This document shows, in pieces, positions 31,668-39,385 of a stretch of 46,052 bases of DNA. The position numbers and the translations under genes are program-made. The notes under the pieces were generated by a model. It searched no databases and had not been told where the DNA came from. It worked only from the letters and a program-made list of their open reading frames with translations. How positions within the stretch are numbered: the stretch's first letter is position 1; every line of letters starts with the position of its first letter. Origin of the DNA: an uncultured Rhodospirillales bacterium (GTDB taxonomy: Bacteria; Pseudomonadota; Alphaproteobacteria; Reyranellales; Reyranellaceae); assembly GCA_902825855.1 (NCBI GenBank), contig CADECW010000001.1, forward strand, positions 95,958 to 142,009, written 5' to 3'.

Positions 31668-32882
31668 TCATTGCGAAGCAATAGGTCTTCGCGATCGCGG
31701 CTTCCCGCCGGTGAGCTGCACGATGGTCCTGGCGTTGAACAGGTTGCGAGACGGCTCGCTGCCCGCCAGCACATTCATCAGCTGCTGGATCAGCTCAGGA
31801 CGCCGTGCGATCTCGGCATAGAGGGGTGCCAGAGGAGCCGGATCCCTGAGCGACGCCGACTGCACCGTGTAGTCGAAGACGTGACTCGTCCTCTCCCAAA
31901 GCGACTGCTGATAGCCGGCGAGTTCTGCATCCAAGTCACCGTCGAGGCCGGCGTCGATCGCTTCGGCCAGGAGATCGGCGCCGAGGAAGGCGTCGCCAAT
32001 TCCCATGCCCGTGAGCGGATCGCGGTGATAGGCAGCATCGCCCGCCAGCGCCCAGCCTTTGCCCCAGCACTGATGGTAGCGATTGGGCAGGCGATGCGTG
32101 CCCTTGAATGGCGCCGCCCGCCGCCCTGCCCGCACGCGATCGAGCAAGGCCGCATCGAGGCCTGCCAGATAGACGGTCTCGATGTCGGCCTTGTAGACGG
32201 GCCATTCGCCATTGGTCCGGCCGACCCAGATGCAGGTGAGATCGTCGTGTGTCGGGAAGACCAGCACGTCGCGGCCGTGGCGCAGGTAGAATTCCACGCC
32301 GTCCGTCGGCACGCCTTCCCAGTAGGCATAGAAGCCGCAGGTCAACGAGGGATGCGAGCGCTCGAGGCCGGCAGGCACCGCCTGGGCGACACCTGATGTC
32401 AAGCCGTCGGCGCCGACAACCAGCGTCGCTCGCTCCTCATACGGCCCGTCCGGCCCGGCCAGCCGGACACCGACGACGCGGTCCCCCTCGCGCACGAGTT
32501 CACGCATCAGGGTGCGCTCACGCACCTCGGCGCCGGCGCGGCGGGCGGCGTCGACCAGCAGCGCGTCGAGCACGGTGCGGCGCGGGCAGTACATCGTCGC
32601 GATGCCGTCGACGGGCTCGGGCCGACCGTGCAATCGGGCCTCGCCGAAGTGGACATGCACCTTCTCGATCGGCGGGCAGCCGGTTGCCGCCAGCGCCTCC
32701 AGCAGATCCCATTTGGCGAGGAACGCCGTCGTCCGGGGCCACATGAAATGGGTCGAGACGGTGTCGCTGGGGAACTGGGCGCGATCGACGGCAAGCACGC
32801 GCCGGCCGCTGCGCGCCAGCAGCATCGCCAAGGACGCCCCGGCGCAGCGGGCGCCGATGACGATGACGTCGTAGCTGGGCAT
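31668..32882 (-). CDS. FAD-dependent monooxygenase/geranylgeranyl reductase-like flavoprotein
   Basis: 404 residues. The FAD-binding GxGxxG variant reads VIVIGARCAGASLAMLLA, the second flavin site WALAGDAAYHRDPLTGMGIG, where the GD-x-x-x-x-x-P block contacts the ribityl chain. The substrate region is VEFYLRHGRDVLVFPTHDDL. This layout is shared by group A aromatic hydroxylases, halogenases and geranylgeranyl reductase. The ATG at 32882 begins 16 bases after the stop of the M23 gene. Upstream of the cyclase start, 31411-31667 contains no gene that I can support. Confidence 0.87.
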   Translation of the reverse strand: MPSYDVIVIGARCAGASLAMLLARSGRRVLAVDRAQFPSDTVSTHFMWPRTTAFLAKWDLLEALAATGCPPIEKVHVHFGEARLHGRPEPVDGIATMYCPRRTVLDALLVDAARRAGAEVRERTLMRELVREGDRVVGVRLAGPDGPYEERATLVVGADGLTSGVAQAVPAGLERSHPSLTCGFYAYWEGVPTDGVEFYLRHGRDVLVFPTHDDLTCIWVGRTNGEWPVYKADIETVYLAGLDAALLDRVRAGRRAAPFKGTHRLPNRYHQCWGKGWALAGDAAYHRDPLTGMGIGDAFLGADLLAEAIDAGLDGDLDAELAGYQQSLWERTSHVFDYTVQSASLRDPAPLAPLYAEIARRPELIQQLMNVLAGSEPSRNLFNARTIVQLTGGKPRSRRPIASQ

Positions 32883-32898
32883 CCGGCAGAGGATCCCG

Positions 32899-34098
32899 CT
32901 AGAGGCCGGTTGAGACGACCTTGCCTTCCCGTGTGCGCTCCTCGAGCGAACGCGCGATCTGCTTGCGGAAGCGATCCATGTCGAGGCCGCGCAATTGCAT
33001 GGCCTTGAGCTCGGGATGGTTGATCGGGTTGACGGGCTTGCCGTTCTCGAGGACCTCGAAGTGCAGGTGCGCACCGGTCGAGCGGCCGGTACTGCCGACG
33101 AAGCCGATCAGTTCGCCGCGAACAACCGATTCGCCGGGCTCGATGCCGGGCGCGAAGGCCATGAGATGGCCGTAGACCGTGGCGAGCTTGCCGCCGTGAT
33201 CGATCCGGATCCAGTTGCCGTAGCGACCGTTGGGCGCCGCCCCAACGACGACGCCGTCGGCCGCGGCATAGACCGGCGTGCCCGCCGGCGCCACGAGGTC
33301 CATGCCCTCATGCATGAACAGAGCACGCGGCGGCGCGGCCTTGGCCTGGGGCACTGCCGCCCCGAAGCCGCCGTAGGGCGCAAGACCGAGCGATGAGCCG
33401 AGAGGCGTCGCCATGTTCACCGACCCGCCGTTGCCGTTCGTGCCGCCTGTCGGCAGGCCCGGCGGCAACGGCTTGCTGCGCGCAGGACCACCCATTGGCG
33501 CCGACTTCCCGGTCGTTGCTACCGGGGGCGGCTGGTCGAAGGGATCGGCACGCAATCCAAAGCCCGACGACACCGAAATTGTGTCGAGCGGCATGCGCAT
33601 TGACGGCGTCGTCGCCGACAGGCCGTTGGTGAACCACAGGCGCTCGACCTTGTCGCGCGTTCGGAAACGATGGATGGCGACGGGAGCCCGCGATGCAAGT
33701 GTCAACTCTGCCCACATGACGCGGCCGACTCCGATCGGCGCGCCTTCGGCCGTGAAGCCTTGTTCATAACGCACGTAGAGACGATCTCCGCGCTTGACGT
33801 CGCGCGCGAGGTTCACCGTCGTCGACAAAGCCTGCAGTGCTTCCAGCATGGTGGCCGCCGGCACGCCGAAATCGGCCAGTGCCTGATCGAGTGACGTCGA
33901 CACAACGATGGTCGATGCGATCTCGCGGGTGAAGGGCTGCAGGCTGAGAAGGCGCGCCGGCTCGTCGGCGGTGCCGAGCAGCTGCTCCTCGGCAACGCGC
34001 GCCTCGTCGGCCAGCGCACTTTCGTTGGCGAGGCTGAGCGACATTGAGCTGAGGAAGAACGAAGCGGCAGACGCCGCGGCGAGCGAGGCCTTCTTCAT
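32899..34098 (-). CDS. M23-family peptidoglycan DD-endopeptidase
   Basis: 399 residues. A signal peptide (KKASLAAASAASFFLSSMSL) is followed by an N-terminal region with PFTREIASTIVVSTSLDQAL and an OapA/LysM-like step LARDVKRGDRLYVRYE. A proline/glycine-rich spacer comes at ~190-250. The C-terminal lysostaphin-type domain has the zinc ligands His263 and Asp267 (HEGMDLVAPAG) and His344/His346 in the HLHFE motif. It should cut cross-links in the periplasmic cell wall, as MepM does, allowing new strands to be inserted. All catalytic residues are intact. Confidence 0.93.
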   Translation of the reverse strand: MKKASLAAASAASFFLSSMSLSLANESALADEARVAEEQLLGTADEPARLLSLQPFTREIASTIVVSTSLDQALADFGVPAATMLEALQALSTTVNLARDVKRGDRLYVRYEQGFTAEGAPIGVGRVMWAELTLASRAPVAIHRFRTRDKVERLWFTNGLSATTPSMRMPLDTISVSSGFGLRADPFDQPPPVATTGKSAPMGGPARSKPLPPGLPTGGTNGNGGSVNMATPLGSSLGLAPYGGFGAAVPQAKAAPPRALFMHEGMDLVAPAGTPVYAAADGVVVGAAPNGRYGNWIRIDHGGKLATVYGHLMAFAPGIEPGESVVRGELIGFVGSTGRSTGAHLHFEVLENGKPVNPINHPELKAMQLRGLDMDRFRKQIARSLEERTREGKVVSTGL

Positions 34099-34179
34099 GG
34101 GTTGCCTGTGTGCGACGAATTCACTCCGGGCGCCAGTAGTCTTTAGCGGCAGGACACTGCATGTGCAACTTTGGCACAG

Positions 34180-34683
34180 TCAGGGGACCGGCTTGAAGGC
34201 CCTTATCCGCCGCTCGGCCTCGCTAATTTGCGCAGGGCTCATGCGTTGGGCGAGGGTGACAAGGTCCTTGCGGGCCTGATCCAGCCGATCCTGATTCCTG
34301 GCCGTATAGCCTTTGATGGCCAGCGTCAGCCACTTGTAGGCCTCGATGTCGTCCCGTGGCGGGACGCCTTCGCCGAAACCCAGCATGAAGCCGATGTCGT
34401 TCTGCGCACGGGCATAGTCCTGGTTCGCCGCCTGCAGGTAGAGCCTGGCCGCTTCCTTATGGTCGCGCGGCACTCCCTCGCCGCTCCAGTACATGGCGCC
34501 CAGAAGCGTGCGCGCCTCGGCATTGCCCTTGTCGGCCCATACCTTCCAGATCCGCACGGCCGTCGCCATGTCCTTCTGCTCGTAGGCGCCGGCTGCCTTC
34601 TTCATGTCGGCTTCCAGGGTCTGGGCGGCGAGCGGAAATGACGCGACGAGAAGCGCCGCAATGGCCGAAACGACGAGTTTCAT
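34180..34683 (-). CDS. Secreted Sel1-repeat protein
   Basis: 167 residues from ATG 34683. A signal peptide (VVSAIAALLVASFPLAAQ) is followed by two Sel1-like helical repeats: AEARTLLGAMYWSGEGVPRD and AQNDIGFMLGFGEGVPPRD, then a helical C-terminus (ARKDLVTLAQRMSPAQISEAE). Such TPR-like proteins scaffold other proteins in the periplasm. It lies 81 bases upstream of the M23 gene on the same strand, so a link with cell wall processing is possible but unproven. A ribosome binding site is weak (GGACGG). Confidence 0.85.
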   Translation of the reverse strand: MKLVVSAIAALLVASFPLAAQTLEADMKKAAGAYEQKDMATAVRIWKVWADKGNAEARTLLGAMYWSGEGVPRDHKEAARLYLQAANQDYARAQNDIGFMLGFGEGVPPRDDIEAYKWLTLAIKGYTARNQDRLDQARKDLVTLAQRMSPAQISEAERRIRAFKPVP

Positions 34684-34854
34684 CCGTCCAGATATTGCCT
34701 GGCCGCATCGCCAGCGCAACCGGCGCCAACGTTCGACGTTCTCCACATCGCCTTGGCATTGGAATGCCTGGCGCTGGCCTTCCAACGCGCCGGTGTTCGC
34801 TACCCTGCTTGGCCTCGGCAGGACGATCGCCGTCTTCGCCATCACCTGACGCGT

Positions 34855-36051
34855 TCAGTCGAGCGTCACGCGATAGCGGCTGATCGCCAGCATCGACACG
34901 ACCAGCAGGATCGCCACCAGCGCCGCCAGCTCGGTCGAGATGCTGGAAAAGCCCGCTCCCTTCAGCATCAGGCCGCGCACGATGCGCATGAAATGCGTGG
35001 CCGGCAGAATCTCGCCGATCCACTGTGCCCAAACCGGCATGCCGCGGAACGGGAACATGAAGCCCGACAGCAGGATCGAGGGCAGCAGCAGGAACACCGA
35101 AGCCTGCATGGCCTGGAGCTGGTTCTGGGTCACCGTCGAAATGGTGAAGCCGATGGCGAGGTTCGCGGTGATGAACAGCGCCGTGCCGAGACAGAACAGC
35201 ATGAAGCTGCCCTGCACGCCGACGCCGAACAGCAGCCATGACACCAGCAGGATCACCGTCACCTGGACCGCGCCGATGGCGATGTAGGGCGCAATCTTGC
35301 CGACCATGACCTCGAGCGGCCGCACCGGCATGGCCAGGAGATTCTCCATGGTGCCACGTTCACGCTCGCGCGTGACGGCAAGCGCCGTCATCATCACCAT
35401 GGTCTGGGTCAGGATCACGGCCAGCAGGCCCGGCACCACGTTCAGGTTCGACTTGCCCTCCGGGTTGTAGCGGCGCTGCAGCACCACATCGATTGAATCG
35501 GCGGAATTGCGCAGTGGGCTGAGCGGACCGACCAGATCGCGCGCCAGCGCCTGCTCGATCGCGGGCTTGGCCGCCGCCAGCGGATTGGCCGCGGCCATCG
35601 GATCGGTAGCGTCGGTATCGATCAGCACCTGGGCGCGCTCGCCGCGCACCAGCCGCCGCGTGAAGTCGGACGGGATCGTGACGACGAACTGCACCTCGCC
35701 GCTTTGCAGCAGCTCGTTGGCCTCGGCCTCGCTCCTGGGCTGGTGGGTGAAGCGCATGTAGCCGGTGTTGGCGAGGGCCGAAAGGATGGTGCGCGTGATC
35801 TGGCTCTGGTCGGCCACGACGACGGCCGTCGGCAAGCGATGCGGATCGGTGTCGATGGCGTAGCCGAACAGCAGCAGCTGCATGATCGGCAGGCCGAACA
35901 TCATGGCGAAGGTCAGCCGGTCGCGACTGAGCTGGCGGACCTCCTTGGTGATGATGGCGCCGAGGCGGCGCCAAAAACCGGCGAACCTCATCTCTCGCCG
36001 GGCCGCGGGCATGGAGGCTCGCTGTTCGGCGGGTTCAGGCATCGAGGGCAT
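34855..36051 (-). CDS. ABC-2 type permease (YbhS/YbhR-like)
   Basis: 398 residues. A first helix lies in LTFAMMFGLPIMQLLLFGYA, then a ~170-residue periplasmic portion (FVVTIPSDFTRRLVRGERAQ), and five C-terminal helices (e.g. VQVTVILLVSWLLFGVGVQ and FLLLPSILLSGFMFPFRGM). This is the YbhS/YbhR/DrrB type. The ATG at 36051 overlaps the ATPase end by 17 bases, with a weak AAGG; ATG 36042 and 35991 are alternatives. Only one permease is present, so it probably works as a homodimer, whereas E. coli ybhGFSR has two. Confidence 0.88.
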   Translation of the reverse strand: MPSMPEPAEQRASMPAARREMRFAGFWRRLGAIITKEVRQLSRDRLTFAMMFGLPIMQLLLFGYAIDTDPHRLPTAVVVADQSQITRTILSALANTGYMRFTHQPRSEAEANELLQSGEVQFVVTIPSDFTRRLVRGERAQVLIDTDATDPMAAANPLAAAKPAIEQALARDLVGPLSPLRNSADSIDVVLQRRYNPEGKSNLNVVPGLLAVILTQTMVMMTALAVTRERERGTMENLLAMPVRPLEVMVGKIAPYIAIGAVQVTVILLVSWLLFGVGVQGSFMLFCLGTALFITANLAIGFTISTVTQNQLQAMQASVFLLLPSILLSGFMFPFRGMPVWAQWIGEILPATHFMRIVRGLMLKGAGFSSISTELAALVAILLVVSMLAISRYRVTLD

Positions 36052-36961
36052 TGTCGCGTGCCTTCCCCATGAGGTGGATGAAGATGTCTTCCAGCGTGGG
36101 CTCGGCTTCCTCCCATTTGATCGCAGGCTCAGCTCGATGCGGTTCGATGGCCTCGAGCAAGGCCGCGCGGTCGGGACCGCAGACATGCAGCGTCGTGCCG
36201 AAGGCGGCCGCGGCGGTGACGCCGGGCGCGTCGCGCAGCTTCACCGCCAGACGGTCGGCGCCCGGGCCTGAGGCCACGAATGCGATCAGGCCCGACGCCT
36301 TGATGATCTCCACGGCGGTGCCGCGCGCCATCAACTCGCCATAGGCAATGTAGGCGATCTCGTGGCAGCGCTCGGCCTCGTCCATGTAGTGCGTCGATAC
36401 CAGCACGGTGATGCCTTGTGCGGCGTAGGCATGGATCTCGTCCCAGAACGCTCGTCGTGCCTTTGGATCGACGCCCGCCGTGGGTTCGTCGAGGAGCAGC
36501 AGGCGCGGCTCGTGCAGCACGCAGGCCGCCAAGGCCAGCCGCTGCTTCCAGCCGCCCGACAATGCACCGGCGAGCTGGTTCTGCCGCGTCGTCAGTTCCA
36601 GCCGCTCCAGCGAGCCATCGACCCTCTGCTTCAGCCGGTCGAGACCATAGACGCGACCGACGAACTCGAGGTTCTCGCGGATGGTGAGATCCTCGTAGAG
36701 TCCGAAGCGCTGTGTCATGTAGCCGGTCTGGCGCTTGATGGCTTCGCGCTCGCGCACCAGGTCGTATCCGAGGCAAGTGCCGCCGCCACCGTCCGGCGTC
36801 AGCAGGCCGCAGATCATGCGGAGCGTCGTGGTCTTGCCCGAGCCGTTCGGGCCCAGGAATCCGCAGATGCGACCCTGCTCGACCGCGAGGTCGACATGGT
36901 CGACGACCGTGCGCGGGCCATAACGCTTGACCAGATCGTGGACGTCGATGGCGAGAGTCAT
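36035..36961 (-). CDS. ABC transporter ATP-binding protein of the HlyD-linked exporter (YbhF-like)
   Basis: 308 residues. Walker A is GFLGPNGSGKTTTLRM, Walker B RLLLLDEPTAGVDPKARR, and the signature appears as LSGGWKQR with the switch histidine in LVSTHYMDEAERC. It is a single ATPase, unlike the fused double ATPase YbhF of E. coli. The start ATG at 36961 is in an ATGA overlap with the HlyD gene. The C-terminal ~70 residues (AVKLRDAPGVTAAAAFGTTL) are of the DrrA/CcmA extension type. Confidence 0.92.
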   Translation of the reverse strand: MTLAIDVHDLVKRYGPRTVVDHVDLAVEQGRICGFLGPNGSGKTTTLRMICGLLTPDGGGGTCLGYDLVREREAIKRQTGYMTQRFGLYEDLTIRENLEFVGRVYGLDRLKQRVDGSLERLELTTRQNQLAGALSGGWKQRLALAACVLHEPRLLLLDEPTAGVDPKARRAFWDEIHAYAAQGITVLVSTHYMDEAERCHEIAYIAYGELMARGTAVEIIKASGLIAFVASGPGADRLAVKLRDAPGVTAAAAFGTTLHVCGPDRAALLEAIEPHRAEPAIKWEEAEPTLEDIFIHLMGKARDNALDA

Positions 36962-37980
36962 GATCCACCCTCCAGAAAGGGTGCGACGCCGACCGGCAGG
37001 CCGGGCGCCAACGCGATGTCGTCCGGCACCTTGTCGGGCCGCGCCTCGATCAGGAACACCAGCTTGGACCGGGCACTCTGCGAATAGATCACCGGCGGCG
37101 TGTATTCGGCGCGCGGCGACACGTAGATGATGGTGGCCTTCAGGTCCGGCGGACAGCCGTCGCAGGTGAACGTCACCTTGCGGCCGATGCGCGCCCGGGC
37201 GACATCCTCCTCGGGCACGAAGAAGCGCAACTTCACGCGCGAGGCCGGCAGCAGCGACACCACGGGCGTGCCCGCCGGCACCCATTCGCCGACATTGAAG
37301 AACGTGTTCTCGACCAGCGCATCGTCGGGCGCCACCGGCATCAGGTCGGCCAGCCGCTTCCGAGCCTGCTGGAGGTTGGCCTCGTTCTGGACGATCAGGG
37401 CGGCAGCGGCCGCGATCTCGGCCTGGCGCGCGGCAAGGTCGCCGGCGCGCTCCTGTGCTGCCAGCGAGGCGAGCCGCGCACGCAACTGGCGGGCCTGCGA
37501 TTCGGCCTGGTCGTACGCCTGGCGTGTCGTGAAGCCGCGCGGCAGCAGCTCGGTCTGCCGTTTCAGCTCGGTCTCGGCCATCGCGAGACTTGCCTCGACT
37601 TCGTTGCGCTGCGCGCGGACTACATCCTGCTCCTCCGGTCGCTTGCCGGTCAGCAGGTTCTCGTGCCGGGCCTTGGCCTCGGCGAGAGCCGCTTCGACAC
37701 GTGCCACCTCCGCCTTGGCCACCGCCGGATCGATGACAAACAGTCGATCGCCTTTCCTGACATGGCCTCCGCGATCGACTGGCCGCTCGAGCAGCTGCCC
37801 GGCGACGGGCGGCGCGATCAGGCTGGTCTCGCCTTCGACATAACCGAGATAGCGGCCTTCATCGGCCTCGAGGCCGAGCAGCCCGAGCAACGGCGGCTGC
37901 CAATAGCCGCGTGTCACCAGCCCTGCGGCCAGCAGCACGACGAGGACAATGAAGATCGCGCGCTTGGGCGGGGCTTTCAT
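36958..37980 (-). CDS. HlyD-family periplasmic adaptor (YbhG-like)
   Basis: 340 residues. One N-terminal membrane anchor (RAIFIVLVVLLAAGLVTRG) is followed by a biotinyl-lipoyl-like half (SLIAPPVAGQLLERPVDRGG), a long coiled coil of about 130 residues rich in Ala, Glu and Arg (EVEASLAMAETELKRQTELL), and the second lipoyl/beta-barrel half (FNVGEWVPAGTPVVSLLPAS). It should link the inner-membrane exporter to an outer-membrane channel encoded elsewhere. The ATG overlaps the TetR stop in ATGA. Confidence 0.92.
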   Translation of the reverse strand: MKAPPKRAIFIVLVVLLAAGLVTRGYWQPPLLGLLGLEADEGRYLGYVEGETSLIAPPVAGQLLERPVDRGGHVRKGDRLFVIDPAVAKAEVARVEAALAEAKARHENLLTGKRPEEQDVVRAQRNEVEASLAMAETELKRQTELLPRGFTTRQAYDQAESQARQLRARLASLAAQERAGDLAARQAEIAAAAALIVQNEANLQQARKRLADLMPVAPDDALVENTFFNVGEWVPAGTPVVSLLPASRVKLRFFVPEEDVARARIGRKVTFTCDGCPPDLKATIIYVSPRAEYTPPVIYSQSARSKLVFLIEARPDKVPDDIALAPGLPVGVAPFLEGGS

Positions 37981-38624
37981 GACGCACCGGCTTTCCCGTG
38001 GCCCGACTCGGGCCGCAACGCGTGCAACATCAGGTCGGCGTGGTGGCGGGCGAGCGCCTTGACGTCGAGCTTCTCGGCGCCGATCGGCTCGAACACCGTG
38101 CGCCATACGCCGGCCAGCAGCATGGCGCCCATGATGGAGCGCACCGTCAGCGCGGGATCGACGCGGCGGAACTCGCCCTGGTCCATGCCGCGTGCGATCA
38201 AGCCTTCGAGCAATGGGATGCCGCGGCCGATAACCTCTTTCAGATAGAAGCGACCGATCTCGGGGAAGGCGCGCGATTCGGCGATGACCAGCTTGGCGAC
38301 GGAGGCCATCGGCGTGTCCTCGATACGGCTCGCCATGAATTCGAGGATGCGCGGCAACAGCGGTGCCACCGGGCCGCGATGCGCGCCCACCATCGCCGCC
38401 ACCGTGCCAAGGTTGACCGCCACGGCGTGACGCACGACGCCCTGGAACAGCGCCGTCTTGTCCTCGAAGTAGAGATAGATCGCAGCTTTCGACAAGCCGG
38501 CACGTTCAGCGACATCGTCCAGGCGCGTTGCTGCGAACCCCTTCTCGACGAACAAGGCCAGCGCGGCATCGAGGATCTCGCCCGGCCGCTCGGTGGGGGC
38601 CCGGCGTTGTTTCACGGATTTCAT
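37977..38624 (-). CDS. TetR-family regulator of the exporter operon (CecR-like)
   Basis: 215 residues. The helix-turn-helix is at ~16-62: ILDAALALFVEKGFAATRLD, then VAERAGLSKAAIYLYFEDKT. A CecR/AcrR-type ligand domain follows. The order TetR-HlyD-ATPase-permease with overlapping reading frames equals the E. coli cecR-ybhGFSR arrangement, so it likely represses its own operon and is relieved by a toxic compound. A 10-base inverted repeat begins at the base before its ATG (38625-38652). No Shine-Dalgarno is seen between the dyad and the ATG. Confidence 0.93.
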   Translation of the reverse strand: MKSVKQRRAPTERPGEILDAALALFVEKGFAATRLDDVAERAGLSKAAIYLYFEDKTALFQGVVRHAVAVNLGTVAAMVGAHRGPVAPLLPRILEFMASRIEDTPMASVAKLVIAESRAFPEIGRFYLKEVIGRGIPLLEGLIARGMDQGEFRRVDPALTVRSIMGAMLLAGVWRTVFEPIGAEKLDVKALARHHADLMLHALRPESGHGKAGAS

Positions 38625-38652
38625 ACAACTAACTTACTGGTCAGTTAGTTGT
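38625..38652. promoter_or_regulatory. TetR operator abutting the start codon
   Basis: Perfect 10-base arms ACAACTAACT (38625-38634) and AGTTAGTTGT (38643-38652) flank an 8-base centre. It is the obvious binding site of the adjacent TetR regulator, and covers the predicted promoter. Confidence 0.75.
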
Positions 38653-38659
38653 AATGCAA
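38631..38659 (-). promoter_or_regulatory. Candidate promoter of the TetR-exporter operon
   Basis: On the minus strand TTGCAT (38659-38654) and TAAGTT (38636-38631) are spaced by 17 bases and overlap the operator. Transcription would start at about the A of the ATG (38624), giving a leaderless message. The match to consensus is weak. Confidence 0.4.
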
Positions 38660-38697
38660 GGCCTTTTCGTCTGATTTTTCAAGGCTTTTCCAAGGCA

Positions 38698-38725
38698 GCG
38701 GAGGCACATTTAATTGTGCCTCCGC
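38698..38725. terminator. Strong GC hairpin without T-tract
   Basis: Perfect 11-base arms GCGGAGGCACA and TGTGCCTCCGC around a 6-base AT loop, 17 bases beyond the stop of the NTF2-like gene (minus strand) and before the TetR operator. It likely ends or stabilises that message, and separates it from the TetR operon. Confidence 0.55.
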
Positions 38726-38742
38726 TGGCATCGGACGGGCTG

Positions 38743-39105
38743 TCAGCGCGGCATCTTGTCGATGAAGCCCACGATCGAGGCCAGCTTGCCGTCGGTCGAC
38801 AAGGTGGCGAAGTCGACGCCCTCGACCACGGAGGGCCCGGCGGCCGGCCCGAGCGACCAGGCAAAGCGCACGGCGTCGTTGTGGCTGTCGACCTTGGAGA
38901 TGCGCTTCAGCACGAAGCCCGGGAACTTCGCCTGCACGCCGGCGAGCATGGCATCGAGGCCGGCATGGCCATCGCTCACCATCACCGGGTCGCGGTAGCT
39001 CGCGTTTTCAGTGCACGAAGCCGCCAATGCGGACTTGCGCCGGCCGGCATCGGTTTCGTTCCAGCTCGAGATATAGCTTTCGACGACGGATTCGATGTTG
39101 GACAT
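38743..39105 (-). CDS. NTF2-like fold protein
   Basis: 120 residues. ATG 39105 has AAGGAGA six bases upstream, which decides against the M five codons earlier. The pattern VESYISSWNETDAGRRKSAL then ASCTENASYRDPVMVSDG is that of SnoaL-like/NTF2 proteins (a helix then the cone-forming strands). Ends GFIDKMPR. It may bind a small molecule or isomerise one. It stands alone, with a repeat-rich intergenic region upstream (39106-39385) and a strong hairpin downstream. Confidence 0.85.
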   Translation of the reverse strand: MSNIESVVESYISSWNETDAGRRKSALAASCTENASYRDPVMVSDGHAGLDAMLAGVQAKFPGFVLKRISKVDSHNDAVRFAWSLGPAAGPSVVEGVDFATLSTDGKLASIVGFIDKMPR

Positions 39106-39212
39106 GACAGTCTCCTTCAAGCGTTGCGACGGCTGAAGAAGAGCGCGAAAGCGAGGGGCTGGCGATTTCGTCGGAGGTAATCAATGTGTCGATGCGCACC
39201 CACCAATTTCCC

Positions 39213-39375
39213 CGTCATCCCGACCGAAGCCCAGCGTAGCGTCGCCTCCCCACCCGTCATCCCGACCGGAGCCGAGCGCAGCGAGGCGAAGCGGAGGGAC
39301 CTGCTCTTTTGATGCGTCGACAAAAAGAGGTCCCTCGACTACGCCGCCCTACGGGCGGCTCCGCTCGGGATGACG
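39213..39375. repeat. Interspersed palindromic repeat, one partial and one full copy
   Basis: A partial copy starts with CGTCATCCCGACC at 39213. A full copy at 39255-39375 begins with the same sequence and ends with its reverse-complement form CTCGGGATGACG. Inside lie further complementary segments, GAGGGACCTGCTCTTTT (39294-39310) and AAAAAGAGGTCCCTC (39322-39336), around an ~11-base loop. Such elements of the form 'GTCATCCC...GGGATGAC' are common dispersed repeats in alphaproteobacteria. It occupies most of the 280-base gap between genes. Confidence 0.75.
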
Positions 39376-39385
39376 GAGAATATGC

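Noticed and set aside
34755..34768. GGCATT/AATGCC hairpin between the Sel1 and permease genes
   Set aside because: Six-base arms around a two-base loop is sterically poor and likely chance.
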